From NCBI RefSeq assembly GCF_013367775.1, contig NZ_CP055157.1, positions 1,405,001-1,469,000 on the forward strand: a stretch of 64,000 nucleotides of DNA. The letters run 5' to 3'. The notes beneath the pieces are model-generated. The model saw only the letters and a list, made by a program, of their open reading frames with translations, was not told where the DNA came from and did not search any database. Numbering within the stretch: the first letter of the stretch is position 1; each line of letters opens with the position of its first letter. The DNA is from Microbulbifer sp. YPW1 (GTDB lineage Bacteria; Pseudomonadota; Gammaproteobacteria; Pseudomonadales; Cellvibrionaceae). Of this stretch, positions 38,182 through 46,978 are shown piece after piece. The translations under genes and the position numbers were made by a program.

Positions 38182-39813
38182 ATGGACAGACGTAATTTCA
38201 TCAAGCTCGGGGGCGTGGGTGCCAGCGGCATATTGCTCCCCATATCCGGTATCGCGGTCTCTGCGGAACAACTTGCCGGCAACGGTATGGATGTGGGGCA
38301 GAAGAAGGTCCTCGCCGATATCGTCCTCAACGCTGCGCGCAAGGCCGGCGCTTCCTATACCGATGTGCGCATCGGTCGCTACCTCAACCAGTTCGTCATC
38401 ACCCGCGAGACCAACGTCGAGAATATCGTCAACACCGAGTCCTTCGGTGCCGGTATCCGCGTCATCGCCAACGGCACCTGGGGCTTTGCCGCCACCAATG
38501 ACCTGACCAAAGACGGTATTGCCAGGGCTGCGCGACAGGCGGTGGAGGTGGCCAAGGCCAACGCCAGGTACCAGAGCGAGCCGGTACAGCTGGCCCCGGT
38601 AAAGGGCGTGGGCGAGGTCTCCTGGCAGACACCGATTCAGAAAAACGCCATCGATGTACCCATCAGCGAAAAGGTGGAGTTCCTGATGGACGTCAACAAC
38701 GGTGCCCTGGAAGCCGGGGCGAGTTTCATCAACTCCTCCCTGTACCTGGTGAACGAACAGAAGTATTTCGCATCCAGCGACGGTTCCTATATCGATCAGG
38801 ACGTACATCGCCTGTGGGCACCGATGCAGGTTACCGTGGTCGACAAGAAGACCGGCGTGTTCAAGACCCGCAATGGCCTCAGCGATCCGGTGGGGCGCGG
38901 CTACGAGTATCTGGACGGGCGCGAGGAAGACAAAATCCACGGCCAGACCACCCTGTACAAGAACTCCTACGATATGGCCGAGGATGCGCGTCTCGCGGCA
39001 GAACAGGCGAAAGCCAAACTGACGGCGAAATCCATCGAGCCGGGCAAGTACGATCTGGTACTGGAGCCCTCACATCTGATGCTGACCATTCACGAATCCG
39101 TGGGCCACCCGCTGGAACTGGACCGCGTGCTCGGCTACGAGGCCAATTACGCAGGCACTTCTTTTGCAACCCTGGATAAATGGCGCAGCGGCAAGTTCAA
39201 GTACGGTAGCGATAAGGTCAATCTGTTCGCGGACAAGCTACAACCAGGCTCCCTGGGCGCGGCGGGCTATGACGATGAAGGCGTGAAAACCAAGCGCTGG
39301 GACCTGGTCAAGGACGGCGTGCTGGTCAATTACCAGGCTACGCGCGACCAGGTACACATGATCGACCAGAAAGAGTCCCACGGCTGCTGCTATGCGGACA
39401 GCTGGTCCAGTGTGCAGTTCCAGCGCATGCCGAACGTTTCGCTGGCGCCGGGTGAAGAAAAGTACTCGGCCAAAGAGATGATCAAGGATGTGGAGAAAGG
39501 TATCTATATTCTGGGTCGCGGCTCCTACTCCATCGACCAGCAGCGCTACAACTTCCAGTTTGGTGGACAGCTGTTCTACGAGATCAAGGACGGCGAAATT
39601 GTCGGTCAGGTAGAGGACGTGGCGTATCAGTCCAACACCCAGGAATTCTGGAATTCCTGTTCGGCGATCTGTGACAGCAGCGACTACCGGCTCGGCGGCA
39701 CCTTCTTTGACGGCAAGGGACAACCCAGCCAGGTGAGCGCCGTTTCCCACGGCTGCTCGACCACGCGCTTTGACAAGATCAATGTCATCAATACCAAACG
39801 CAAGATCGGCTAA
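38182..39813 (+). CDS. TldD-family metallopeptidase with twin-arginine-type signal (copy 1)
   Basis: This 543-residue protein begins MDRRNFIKLGGVGASGILLP, a twin-arginine-type signal, which is unusual because E. coli TldD is cytoplasmic. The zinc motif HESVGHPLELD corresponds to HExxxH of TldD. At the C-terminus, where E. coli TldD has MCGKDGQ with its metal-binding Cys, this protein reads TFFDGKGQ; the Cys seems absent, though the alignment is by eye. TldD/PmbA pairs degrade unfolded peptides and mature peptides such as microcin B17. The ATG at 38182 has GGGGAGG before it; a longer upstream frame is rejected. Close similarity to 41350-42981 indicates duplication around pmbA. Confidence 0.88.
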   Translation: MDRRNFIKLGGVGASGILLPISGIAVSAEQLAGNGMDVGQKKVLADIVLNAARKAGASYTDVRIGRYLNQFVITRETNVENIVNTESFGAGIRVIANGTWGFAATNDLTKDGIARAARQAVEVAKANARYQSEPVQLAPVKGVGEVSWQTPIQKNAIDVPISEKVEFLMDVNNGALEAGASFINSSLYLVNEQKYFASSDGSYIDQDVHRLWAPMQVTVVDKKTGVFKTRNGLSDPVGRGYEYLDGREEDKIHGQTTLYKNSYDMAEDARLAAEQAKAKLTAKSIEPGKYDLVLEPSHLMLTIHESVGHPLELDRVLGYEANYAGTSFATLDKWRSGKFKYGSDKVNLFADKLQPGSLGAAGYDDEGVKTKRWDLVKDGVLVNYQATRDQVHMIDQKESHGCCYADSWSSVQFQRMPNVSLAPGEEKYSAKEMIKDVEKGIYILGRGSYSIDQQRYNFQFGGQLFYEIKDGEIVGQVEDVAYQSNTQEFWNSCSAICDSSDYRLGGTFFDGKGQPSQVSAVSHGCSTTRFDKINVINTKRKIG

Positions 39814-39954
39814 GGAACGCCTGAAAAACTACTGCGCGTGCGCCTGATAACGGCCGGCGGTGCTCGAAATGCTCATGTATAAACTATACATTCCGCTTTC
39901 TGCGCTCCGGCGGCCATCACCAGCCACCCGCTCGCGACGTTTTTAAGGTGTTCC
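39814..39954. repeat. 141-bp imperfect palindromic element, MITE-like
   Basis: The element starts right after the tldD stop with GGAACGCCTGAAAAAC and ends with GTTTTTAAGGTGTTCC, near-perfect terminal inverted repeats. Its centre is the palindrome ATGTATA-AAC-TATACAT (39875-39891). The two halves match loosely along their full length, so transcripts would fold into one long hairpin. It has no coding content. This is the layout of a miniature inverted-repeat or repeated intergenic palindromic element; copy number cannot be seen here. Confidence 0.65.
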
Positions 39955-39990
39955 TAACACGAACAACAATAAATTTTTGGAGCAACCAAT

Positions 39991-41322
39991 ATGGCAATTT
40001 TATCCAGAAGTGAAGCCAAGAAAATTCTCGACAAGGTGCTGAAGTACAGCAAGGCAGAAGCGGCCAGCGCACAATTGAGCGGCGCGGAGACCGGTAACAT
40101 CCGCTACGCGCGCAACAGCGTATCCACCAGCGGTATCGTCAACGATATCGAACTGGCGGTAGAGGCGCGCTTCGGCAAGAAATCCGGTATCGCCACCATC
40201 AACGAGTTCAGCGACGCATCTCTGGAAAAAGTCATGCGCCGCGCGGAAGAGCTGGCCAAACTTTCTCCGGACAATCCCGAATCCATGCCGCTGCTGGGCG
40301 AACAGAAATATCAGGCAGTGAACGGGTTCTCCAAGTCCACCGCCGATATCACTCCGGACCAGCGCGCCAAGGCCGCCGCCGATTCCATCGCCGCGGCGAA
40401 AAAGAAAGACGTTGTCGCCGCCGGTTACCTGGAAGACGCGCGTTCGTTTGCCGCTGTCGCCAACACCAAGGGACTGTTCGGTTACTACGCCTCTACCTCT
40501 GCCAACTTCACCGTCACCATGCGCACCGAAAACGGTCTCGGCTCCGGCTGGGCGCAGAGCGACGTGACCGACTTCACCAACATGAATACCGCAGCCAGCT
40601 CCGGTGTCGCCATCGACAAGGCGGTACTGTCACAGGAAGCGCGCGCGCTGGAGCCCGGCAAATACACCGTGATTCTGGAACCGAGTGCGGTGTCCGGTCT
40701 CGTCGCCTACATGATGGGTAACTTCGACGCGCGCAACGCCGACGAAGGTCGCAGCTTTATGAGCAAGAAAGGCGGCGGTAATCGCACCGGCGAGAAGATG
40801 TTCGACAAGCGCATCAACATCTACTCCGACCCGTCCGATGCCAATGTGCCGGCACAGCCCTGGTCCGACGAAGACTATATGGCAATGCAGCGGGTCGACT
40901 GGATCAAGGACGGCGTGGTCGAGAACCTGCCCTGCAGCCGCTACTGGGCGGAACAGTCCAAGGGAAAGGCGATCCCCTCACCGAATAATCTGATCATGGT
41001 GGGTGGCGACAAGTCCACCGAGGAACTGATCAAGAAAACCCGTCGCGGCGTACTGGTAACCCGCACCTGGTATATCCGCATGGTTGACCCGCAGTCACTG
41101 CTGCTGACCGGCCTGACCCGGGACGGAACCTTCTATATCGAAAACGGCAAGATCAAGTATCCGATCAAGAATTTCCGCTTCAACGAAAGCCCGGTCATCA
41201 TGCTGAACAACATCGAGGACATGGGACGCCCGCAACGGGTCAGCATGTGGGGTGGTCCGGCGATGATTCCCGCACTGAAAGTGCGCGACTTCACCTTCAG
41301 CAGCCTGTCCGACGCCGTTTAA
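39991..41322 (+). CDS. PmbA/TldE-like protein
   Basis: This 443-residue protein belongs to the TldD/PmbA family but lacks the HExxxH motif (at the corresponding place: KYTVILEPSAVSGLVAYMMG), as PmbA/TldE subunits do. In E. coli the TldD-TldE heterodimer needs only the TldD zinc site. There is no signal peptide, in contrast to the two TldD paralogues flanking it. SRYWAEQSKGKAIPSPNNLI and GLTRDGTFYIENGKIKYPIK are family segments. GGAG lies before the ATG. If the TldDs are exported folded through Tat, this subunit could be carried along. Confidence 0.9.
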   Translation: MAILSRSEAKKILDKVLKYSKAEAASAQLSGAETGNIRYARNSVSTSGIVNDIELAVEARFGKKSGIATINEFSDASLEKVMRRAEELAKLSPDNPESMPLLGEQKYQAVNGFSKSTADITPDQRAKAAADSIAAAKKKDVVAAGYLEDARSFAAVANTKGLFGYYASTSANFTVTMRTENGLGSGWAQSDVTDFTNMNTAASSGVAIDKAVLSQEARALEPGKYTVILEPSAVSGLVAYMMGNFDARNADEGRSFMSKKGGGNRTGEKMFDKRINIYSDPSDANVPAQPWSDEDYMAMQRVDWIKDGVVENLPCSRYWAEQSKGKAIPSPNNLIMVGGDKSTEELIKKTRRGVLVTRTWYIRMVDPQSLLLTGLTRDGTFYIENGKIKYPIKNFRFNESPVIMLNNIEDMGRPQRVSMWGGPAMIPALKVRDFTFSSLSDAV

Positions 41323-41349
41323 TCAACCGCAGAAAAAGAGGAACACATT

Positions 41350-42981
41350 ATGGACCGTAGAAAATTTCTGCAGTTGAGCGGCGCCGGTATGGGCGCATCC
41401 ATGCTGCCGCTGTCCGCGAGCGTGATTGCCGAGAGCCAGTTGACCCAGAGCGGGCTGGATGTGGCGGTGAAGAAAGAGTTCGCCGATGCTGCGCTTAACA
41501 CCGCGACCAAAATGGGCGCGTCCTATGCGGATGTGCGTATCGGCCGCTACCTGAACCAGTATGTAGTCACCCGCGAGATGAAGGTTCAGAACGTGGTCAA
41601 CACCGAGTCCATCGGTATGGGCGTGCGTGTGATTGCCAACGGTACCTGGGGTTTCGCCGCGACCAACGACATGACCATCGATGGTATCGCGCGCGCAACC
41701 GCGCAGGCAGTGGCGACGGCCAAGGCCAACTCCAAGTACCAGCAGGAACCGGTGGAACTGGCCCCGGTGAAAGGCCACGGTGAAGTCAGCTGGAAAACAC
41801 CGATCGAGAAAAACGCCATGCAGATTCCGTTGGCGGAAAAGGTCGACCTGCTGATGGAAGTCAACAAGTCGGCACTGGATGCCGGGGCCAGCTTCGTCAA
41901 TTCCATGCTGTATCTGGTGAACGAGCAGAAGTACTTCGCTTCTACCGACGGCTCCTACATCGATCAGGATGTACACCGCCTGTGGTCTCCATTCAGTGTC
42001 ACGGCAGTGGACAAGAAAGATGGCGGCTTCCGCACCCGCGACGGCCTCGGCATGCCCGTTGGCCGCGGTTTCGAATATCTGGATGGGCGCGCGGAACACA
42101 AGGTACAGTCGCAGACCGTTCTGTACGGCGACTCCTACGATATGGTCGAGGACGCACGCCTCGCCGCCGAGCAGGCACAGGAAAAGCTTACTGCGAAGTC
42201 CGTCAAACCGGGCAAGTACGATCTGGTACTCGACCCATCACACCTGTGGCTGACCATCCACGAGTCCGTCGGCCACCCGCTGGAACTGGACCGAGTTCTC
42301 GGCTACGAGGCCAACTTTGCCGGCACTTCGTTCGCCACCATCGACAAGTGGCGCAGCGGCAAATTCAAATACGGCAGCGACAAGGTCAACCTGTTTGCGG
42401 ACAAGGTGCAGCCGGGATCCCTCGGTGCCGTGGGTTACGACGATGAGGGTGTGAAGACCGGTAGCTGGGATCTGGTAAAAGAGGGTGTACTCACCAACTA
42501 TCAGGCGATTCGCGATCAGGTACATATGCTGGATCAGAAAGAGTCCCACGGCTGCTGCTACGCGGATAGCTGGTCCAATGTGCAGTTCCAGCGCATGGCC
42601 AACGTCTCCCTGTTGCCCGGCAAGGAAGAGCTGAGCCTGGACGACATGATCAAGGACGTGGAGAAAGGTATCTATATTGTCGGCGACGGCTCCTTCTCCA
42701 TCGACCAGCAGCGCTATAACTTCCAGTTCGGCGGTCAGCTGTTCTATGAAATTGAGGACGGCAAGATCACCGGCATGCTGGAAGATGTAGCCTATCAGTC
42801 CAATACCCAGGAATTCTGGAACTCCTGTTCACAGATCTGCGACAAGCGCGATTATCGCCTGGGTGGCTCTTTCTTTGACGGTAAGGGGCAGCCGATGCAG
42901 GTGAGCGCGGTTTCTCACGGCAGCTCCACCACGCGTTTCGATGGAGTGAATGTCATCAATACCAAGCGCAAGCTGGGTTAA
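41350..42981 (+). CDS. TldD-family metallopeptidase with twin-arginine-type signal (copy 2)
   Basis: This 543-residue protein has the same length as copy 1 and is highly similar along its whole length. It starts MDRRKFLQLSGAGMGASMLP, a good match to the Tat consensus (RRxFLK-like). The zinc site is HESVGHPLELDRVLGYEANF. The C-terminal region again has SFFDGKGQ in place of the E. coli MCGKDGQ, and where copy 1 has SHGCSTTRF this one has SHGSSTTRF. It lies 27 bp after pmbA. Two near-identical TldDs with one PmbA suggest alternative heterodimers. Confidence 0.9.
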   Translation: MDRRKFLQLSGAGMGASMLPLSASVIAESQLTQSGLDVAVKKEFADAALNTATKMGASYADVRIGRYLNQYVVTREMKVQNVVNTESIGMGVRVIANGTWGFAATNDMTIDGIARATAQAVATAKANSKYQQEPVELAPVKGHGEVSWKTPIEKNAMQIPLAEKVDLLMEVNKSALDAGASFVNSMLYLVNEQKYFASTDGSYIDQDVHRLWSPFSVTAVDKKDGGFRTRDGLGMPVGRGFEYLDGRAEHKVQSQTVLYGDSYDMVEDARLAAEQAQEKLTAKSVKPGKYDLVLDPSHLWLTIHESVGHPLELDRVLGYEANFAGTSFATIDKWRSGKFKYGSDKVNLFADKVQPGSLGAVGYDDEGVKTGSWDLVKEGVLTNYQAIRDQVHMLDQKESHGCCYADSWSNVQFQRMANVSLLPGKEELSLDDMIKDVEKGIYIVGDGSFSIDQQRYNFQFGGQLFYEIEDGKITGMLEDVAYQSNTQEFWNSCSQICDKRDYRLGGSFFDGKGQPMQVSAVSHGSSTTRFDGVNVINTKRKLG

Positions 42982-43016
42982 TTGGTGCAAGTACCTTCCA
43001 ACTAAAAAAGCCCGGA

Positions 43017-43040
43017 GGCGGTGCTATACCCGGCACCGCC
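43017..43040. other. Intercistronic hairpin
   Basis: GGCGGTGC (43017-43024) and GCACCGCC (43033-43040) form a perfect 8-bp stem with an 8-base loop between tldD copy 2 and the DUF4159 gene. There is no T-tract on the plus strand, so it is more likely an RNA-stabilising or processing structure than a terminator; an A-run at 43004-43009 would only serve minus-strand termination. Confidence 0.4.
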
Positions 43041-43116
43041 CCTTCGCAGAAGCCAAAAATTAAATAGACAGTAGTTATAAAGTCTTCGTAGTCTTAGAGA
43101 TTCCAGAGCAGTAACC

Positions 43117-43830
43117 GTGTCCCTTACCCGAAAACAGTTCCTTCAGCGTCTTTTGTTCGCCGGTGCCGGTTGCGCACTGCCGGTAGCACTACGCGCGCAA
43201 ACTGCGGGTAAGCCACACTATGATTTTTATTTCACTCGCCTGATGTATGAATCCGGTGACTGGGATGTGGATCAGCGCATGCCGTCCAATGTGCTGAATT
43301 CCCTGATCGAATACACCAACCTCAAAGTCGATCCGAAAGAACATATTGTGCCGCTGGCAGACCCGGAAATGCTGCTGGCACCTTTCTGCTACATGGCTGG
43401 CCACAAACTGGTGGAATTCACCGAAGCAGAAGCGCGCAATTTCCGCGATTACGTCAATCGCGGTGGTTTTATTTTTGTCGATGACTGCAACCACGATATC
43501 GACGGGCTGTTTGCCAAATCTTTTGAAGCGCAGATGGTCAAACTGTTCGGTGAGGACTGCCTGCAGAAGTTGCCGGACGACCACGACCTTTACCGCTGTT
43601 TTTTCCAGTTCGATGAATTGCCGGTTACCAGCTTCGAGCTGAATGGCTGGGGGGACGACTTGGTACACGATTACCTCAAGGCAATCGTGGTCAACGGTCG
43701 TATCGCCGTGCTGTACAGCAACAAGGATTTTGGCTGCGAGTGGGATTACGACTACCGCAACAAACGCTGGCTCGCGATCGACAACACCAAATTTGCTATC
43801 AATATTGTTATTTACGCACTCACTACCTGA
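43117..43830 (+). CDS. DUF4159-family exported protein
   Basis: This 237-residue protein starts at GTG with a signal peptide LTRKQFLQRLLFAGAGCALP that resembles a Tat leader with Arg-Lys instead of Arg-Arg. The mature part reads YDFYFTRLMYESGDWDVDQR and then NRGGFIFVDDCNHDID, a glutamine amidotransferase-like fold segment typical of DUF4159, and ends CEWDYDYRNKRWLAIDNTKF. The biochemical role of the family is unknown. DUF4159 genes often accompany MoxR, DUF58 and BatA genes, as here (MoxR begins 6 bp downstream). Confidence 0.85.
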   Translation: MSLTRKQFLQRLLFAGAGCALPVALRAQTAGKPHYDFYFTRLMYESGDWDVDQRMPSNVLNSLIEYTNLKVDPKEHIVPLADPEMLLAPFCYMAGHKLVEFTEAEARNFRDYVNRGGFIFVDDCNHDIDGLFAKSFEAQMVKLFGEDCLQKLPDDHDLYRCFFQFDELPVTSFELNGWGDDLVHDYLKAIVVNGRIAVLYSNKDFGCEWDYDYRNKRWLAIDNTKFAINIVIYALTT

Positions 43831-43836
43831 ATCGCC

Positions 43837-44847
43837 ATGCATATCACCACGCCGGAAAGAACCGAACAGATGATCGAACAACAGCAGCAGGCGCTGGCAA
43901 CATTGCGCGCAGAGATCGGCAAGGTCATTGTCGGGCAGCAGGAGGTCGTGGAGCAGATGTTGATCTGTCTGCTGGCGAAAGGTCACGCACTGCTCGAAGG
44001 TGTTCCCGGTCTCGGTAAAACGCTGCTGGTAAAAACCCTGGCAGACGCATCGAGCCTGGCGTTCAAGCGGGTGCAGTTCACTCCGGACCTGATGCCCGGG
44101 GATATTCTCGGCAGTGAAATCCTGGAAGAGGATCACTCCACCGGAAAACGCTTCTTCAAGTTTCAGGCCGGGCCAATTTTCACCAACATCCTGCTGGCAG
44201 ATGAAATCAACCGCACCCCCCCCAAAACCCAGGCTGCACTGCTGGAATCCATGCAGGAGTACTCCGTGACCGTGGCCGGAGAAACCATGGCCCTACCGGA
44301 TCCCTATTTTGTGCTCGCCACCCAGAACCCCATCGAACAGGCGGGTACCTATCCGCTGCCGGAAGCGCAGCTCGATCGCTTTCTGCTGAACATCCATATT
44401 GACTACCCACAAGAGCAGGATGAGGTGGAAATTCTGCGCGCGACCACCGGTGGCGCGCTGGAAAAACCAGTGCCGTGTATGGACGCCGAACAGCTGCAGG
44501 CACTGCAGAAACTGGTGCGGGAGGTTACGGTGAGTGATGCACTCTACCAGTATGTGGCGCAGCTGGTACGCGCCACACGCGCTACCGACAAAGCGGATTC
44601 CACACTGGGCCAGTGGATCAAATGGGGCGCGGGGCCCCGTGCCGGACAGGCATTGATTCTCGCCGCCAAGGCGCGCGCCTTCCTGCAGCAGCGTCTCGCG
44701 GTGACCCGTGAAGATATCCGCGCGCTGCTGCTGCCGGTCTTGCGTCACCGTATTTTGCTCAGCTTCCATGCCCAGGCCGACGGAGTGACCGTCGAGCAGG
44801 TGATCCAGGCGCTGGTGCAGTCTGTAGCAGAACCCGGTGCAGACTGA
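43837..44847 (+). CDS. MoxR-family AAA+ ATPase
   Basis: This 336-residue cytoplasmic ATPase has Walker A EGVPGLGKTLLVK, Walker B ILLADEINRTPPKTQAALLE, sensor 1 ATQNPIEQAGTYPLPEAQLD and a C-terminal helical lid. MoxR proteins act as chaperones for metal or cofactor insertion and complex assembly, working with vWA/DUF58 proteins. It lies between the DUF4159 gene (6 bp) and the DUF58 gene (18 bp). The operon suggests it activates a membrane-bound complex that includes the Bat-like proteins. Confidence 0.95.
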   Translation: MHITTPERTEQMIEQQQQALATLRAEIGKVIVGQQEVVEQMLICLLAKGHALLEGVPGLGKTLLVKTLADASSLAFKRVQFTPDLMPGDILGSEILEEDHSTGKRFFKFQAGPIFTNILLADEINRTPPKTQAALLESMQEYSVTVAGETMALPDPYFVLATQNPIEQAGTYPLPEAQLDRFLLNIHIDYPQEQDEVEILRATTGGALEKPVPCMDAEQLQALQKLVREVTVSDALYQYVAQLVRATRATDKADSTLGQWIKWGAGPRAGQALILAAKARAFLQQRLAVTREDIRALLLPVLRHRILLSFHAQADGVTVEQVIQALVQSVAEPGAD

Positions 44848-44865
44848 CCGCAGCGGAGTCCAGGC

Positions 44866-45762
44866 GTGCAACTGATCGACCCCCTGACACTGGCGGCAAC
44901 CCGCGATCTCGCGTGGCTCTCGCGGCATATTGCCGAAGGCATGTTGCTGGGTATGCAACACAGCCAGCGGCGCGGTGCCGGTATCGAATTCCAGCAGTAC
45001 CGCAGCTACGAGCCCGGAGACTCCATTCGCAATATCGACTGGAAGCTGTTCGCGCGCTCGGACCGCTACTATGTGCGCGAGGCAGACCAGGAAAGCCAGA
45101 TGCATGTGTGCATCGTGCTGGATGCCAGCGCTTCGATGCAGCAACCGAGTTTCACCTATCCCGAATTAAACAAACTGCACTACGCAAAGTGCTGGGTGGC
45201 GACCCTGTGCTGGCTGCTTTGCCGGCAGGGGGATCGATTTTCACTGCTGGTGCTGAACGATAGTGGGCATCATTACGTGCCCGCCGGCCAGGGTGATAGT
45301 CATCACCGCCGTATCGCCCTGGCGCTGGAACAGGTACAGGCGCGCGGGCACTGGCCGCAAGGGTCGCAGCTGTCCGCGGTGTGGCAATATTTCGAGCAGC
45401 CCTGCCAGACCGTGCTGGTGAGTGATTTTTTTGAGGCGTCACAGGACGCTGGCATGTCCGCATTTGCTGCGCGCCTGCACGCGGCGAACCGACCCTGCCT
45501 GCCACTGCAGATACTGGTGGAGGCAGAGCAGACTTTCCCGTTCGACGGTGAGTTGAAGATTGTCGATCCAGAGGGCGGTGAAATTCCCGAGCTGGGCGCG
45601 CACCAGCAGCGCGATGATTACCTGCGGGCATTTAACGCCGCACAACGCGAGCTTGCCGCACAGTTTGCTGCGCGCGAATGCCCGCTGAGCGTCGCCACTG
45701 TGGAAACCCCGGTAGAGCGATCGCTGCGCGCATTCATCCGCGCCCACGGGAGGATTGGCTGA
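44866..45762 (+). CDS. DUF58 (vWA-like) protein
   Basis: This 298-residue protein starts at GTG and shows the DUF58 core GAGIEFQQYRSYEPGDSIRN followed by IDWKLFARSDRYYVREADQE. A MIDAS-like VLDASASM near residue 85 points to a vWA fold. MoxR and DUF58 proteins are near-universal partners. The stop is one base before the ATG of the BatA-like gene. No membrane segment was seen, so it is cytoplasmic or peripheral. Confidence 0.93.
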   Translation: MQLIDPLTLAATRDLAWLSRHIAEGMLLGMQHSQRRGAGIEFQQYRSYEPGDSIRNIDWKLFARSDRYYVREADQESQMHVCIVLDASASMQQPSFTYPELNKLHYAKCWVATLCWLLCRQGDRFSLLVLNDSGHHYVPAGQGDSHHRRIALALEQVQARGHWPQGSQLSAVWQYFEQPCQTVLVSDFFEASQDAGMSAFAARLHAANRPCLPLQILVEAEQTFPFDGELKIVDPEGGEIPELGAHQQRDDYLRAFNAAQRELAAQFAARECPLSVATVETPVERSLRAFIRAHGRIG

Positions 45763-45763
45763 T

Positions 45764-46978
45764 ATGCCGTTGGCCGCAACCCCGATGCTGCCGTTGCAGT
45801 GGTTACAGCCACAGTGGTTGTGGCTACTGCTCGCACTCGCCGTTCCCCTGCTTATTCACCTGATACGCCGCAGCAGGCCGCGACAAATCACGTTTGCCGC
45901 CGCCCAGTGGCTGCTTCCCCGCCAGCAACGCCGCTGGAACAGGTTTGTGCTGCGCGATCGCTTGTTACTGCTGTTGCGCCTGATGCTGGTGACACTGCTC
46001 GCGTTTTTACTGGCGCAGCCATTACTGAACAGTGACACACAAGCGCGGGAAGATGTGCTGCTGGTAGATCCGCGGATCCAGGCTTCGGCGCTGGATGAAT
46101 TTCTCGTGCAACACCCGCAACTGAAGCAGATGTTCTGGCTACAACCAGAGCCGCTGGCAATAACTGCACCCCGGCCCGCGCCCCAGGATATCTGGCGGGT
46201 GCTGTCTCACTTGTCCACAGGTGAGACATTCCGACGAGCACATATCCTGTTGCTGGACGCGGAAAATCCCAGCGGGCATAGCACCCTGCAGGTGAGCCCC
46301 AACTGGCAATGGCATCAAATTGCGGATACCGCTGCTCCTGCAGCGTCGGAACTGCCGCGTATCGCACTGGCCGGTGACGCGCCCGCCTGGCTGCAGCCGG
46401 CGATGGAAGAGTTGCGCGAGAAGCTGGGTTCCGGCCTGTCCTTTATTACTGACAGCGATATCGAAACCCTCATGGGCGGCTCCACTACAACCCGACCGCA
46501 CTGGCTGATTTACGATACTGCCGGCCCGCTACCCGCTGCACTGCAATCCTTTGTTCGCGAGGGCGGCCTGCTGATTACCGACCAGCGGGTACGTTGGGAT
46601 GCGGTAGATAATTTCACATCGCTGGATTCGCAACCGGCTGCCGAGGCCGCGCCGGTCGCTCGCGGCAGCTGGCTTCGCTACAAACAGGACTGGCACAGCG
46701 CACCGTTCTATCAACAGGGCACGCTGCCGGAATTATTGTGGCAGCAGTGGTCGGCACAGGACTGGCAACTCCAGTTTCGCAGCCGCAGTCACTGGTCTGT
46801 GGACAACAGGCCCGAGATACCGGTGCCGGACGATCGGGTAACGCAGTACCGGGAAATCCCCCTGGATCGCTGGCTGTTGATCTTGATTGCGCTGCTGCTG
46901 TTACTCGAACGCGGCATCGCACTATCGCGACGCGATACCGGCGCAGTCACTGCCGCGGGAGACAAGAGCCATGAATGA
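45764..46978 (+). CDS. BatA-like membrane protein
   Basis: This 404-residue protein starts with the BatA N-terminal domain: LQWLQPQWLWLLLALAVPLL, a membrane segment, then RRSRPRQITFAAAQWLL and a second membrane segment LLLLLRLMLVTLLAFLLAQP. A periplasmic region of ~250 residues with no vWA MIDAS motif follows, and a C-terminal membrane segment WLLILIALLLLLERGIAL. The ATG at 45764 has GGAGGA nine bases upstream. Its stop overlaps the next start by 8 bp. It is inferred to form an inner-membrane complex with its neighbours. Confidence 0.88.
   Translation: MPLAATPMLPLQWLQPQWLWLLLALAVPLLIHLIRRSRPRQITFAAAQWLLPRQQRRWNRFVLRDRLLLLLRLMLVTLLAFLLAQPLLNSDTQAREDVLLVDPRIQASALDEFLVQHPQLKQMFWLQPEPLAITAPRPAPQDIWRVLSHLSTGETFRRAHILLLDAENPSGHSTLQVSPNWQWHQIADTAAPAASELPRIALAGDAPAWLQPAMEELREKLGSGLSFITDSDIETLMGGSTTTRPHWLIYDTAGPLPAALQSFVREGGLLITDQRVRWDAVDNFTSLDSQPAAEAAPVARGSWLRYKQDWHSAPFYQQGTLPELLWQQWSAQDWQLQFRSRSHWSVDNRPEIPVPDDRVTQYREIPLDRWLLILIALLLLLERGIALSRRDTGAVTAAGDKSHE

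Noticed and set aside
43017..43040. Hairpin as a terminator splitting the tldD and moxR halves of the operon
   Set aside because: No T-tract on the plus strand; kept only as an intercistronic structure.
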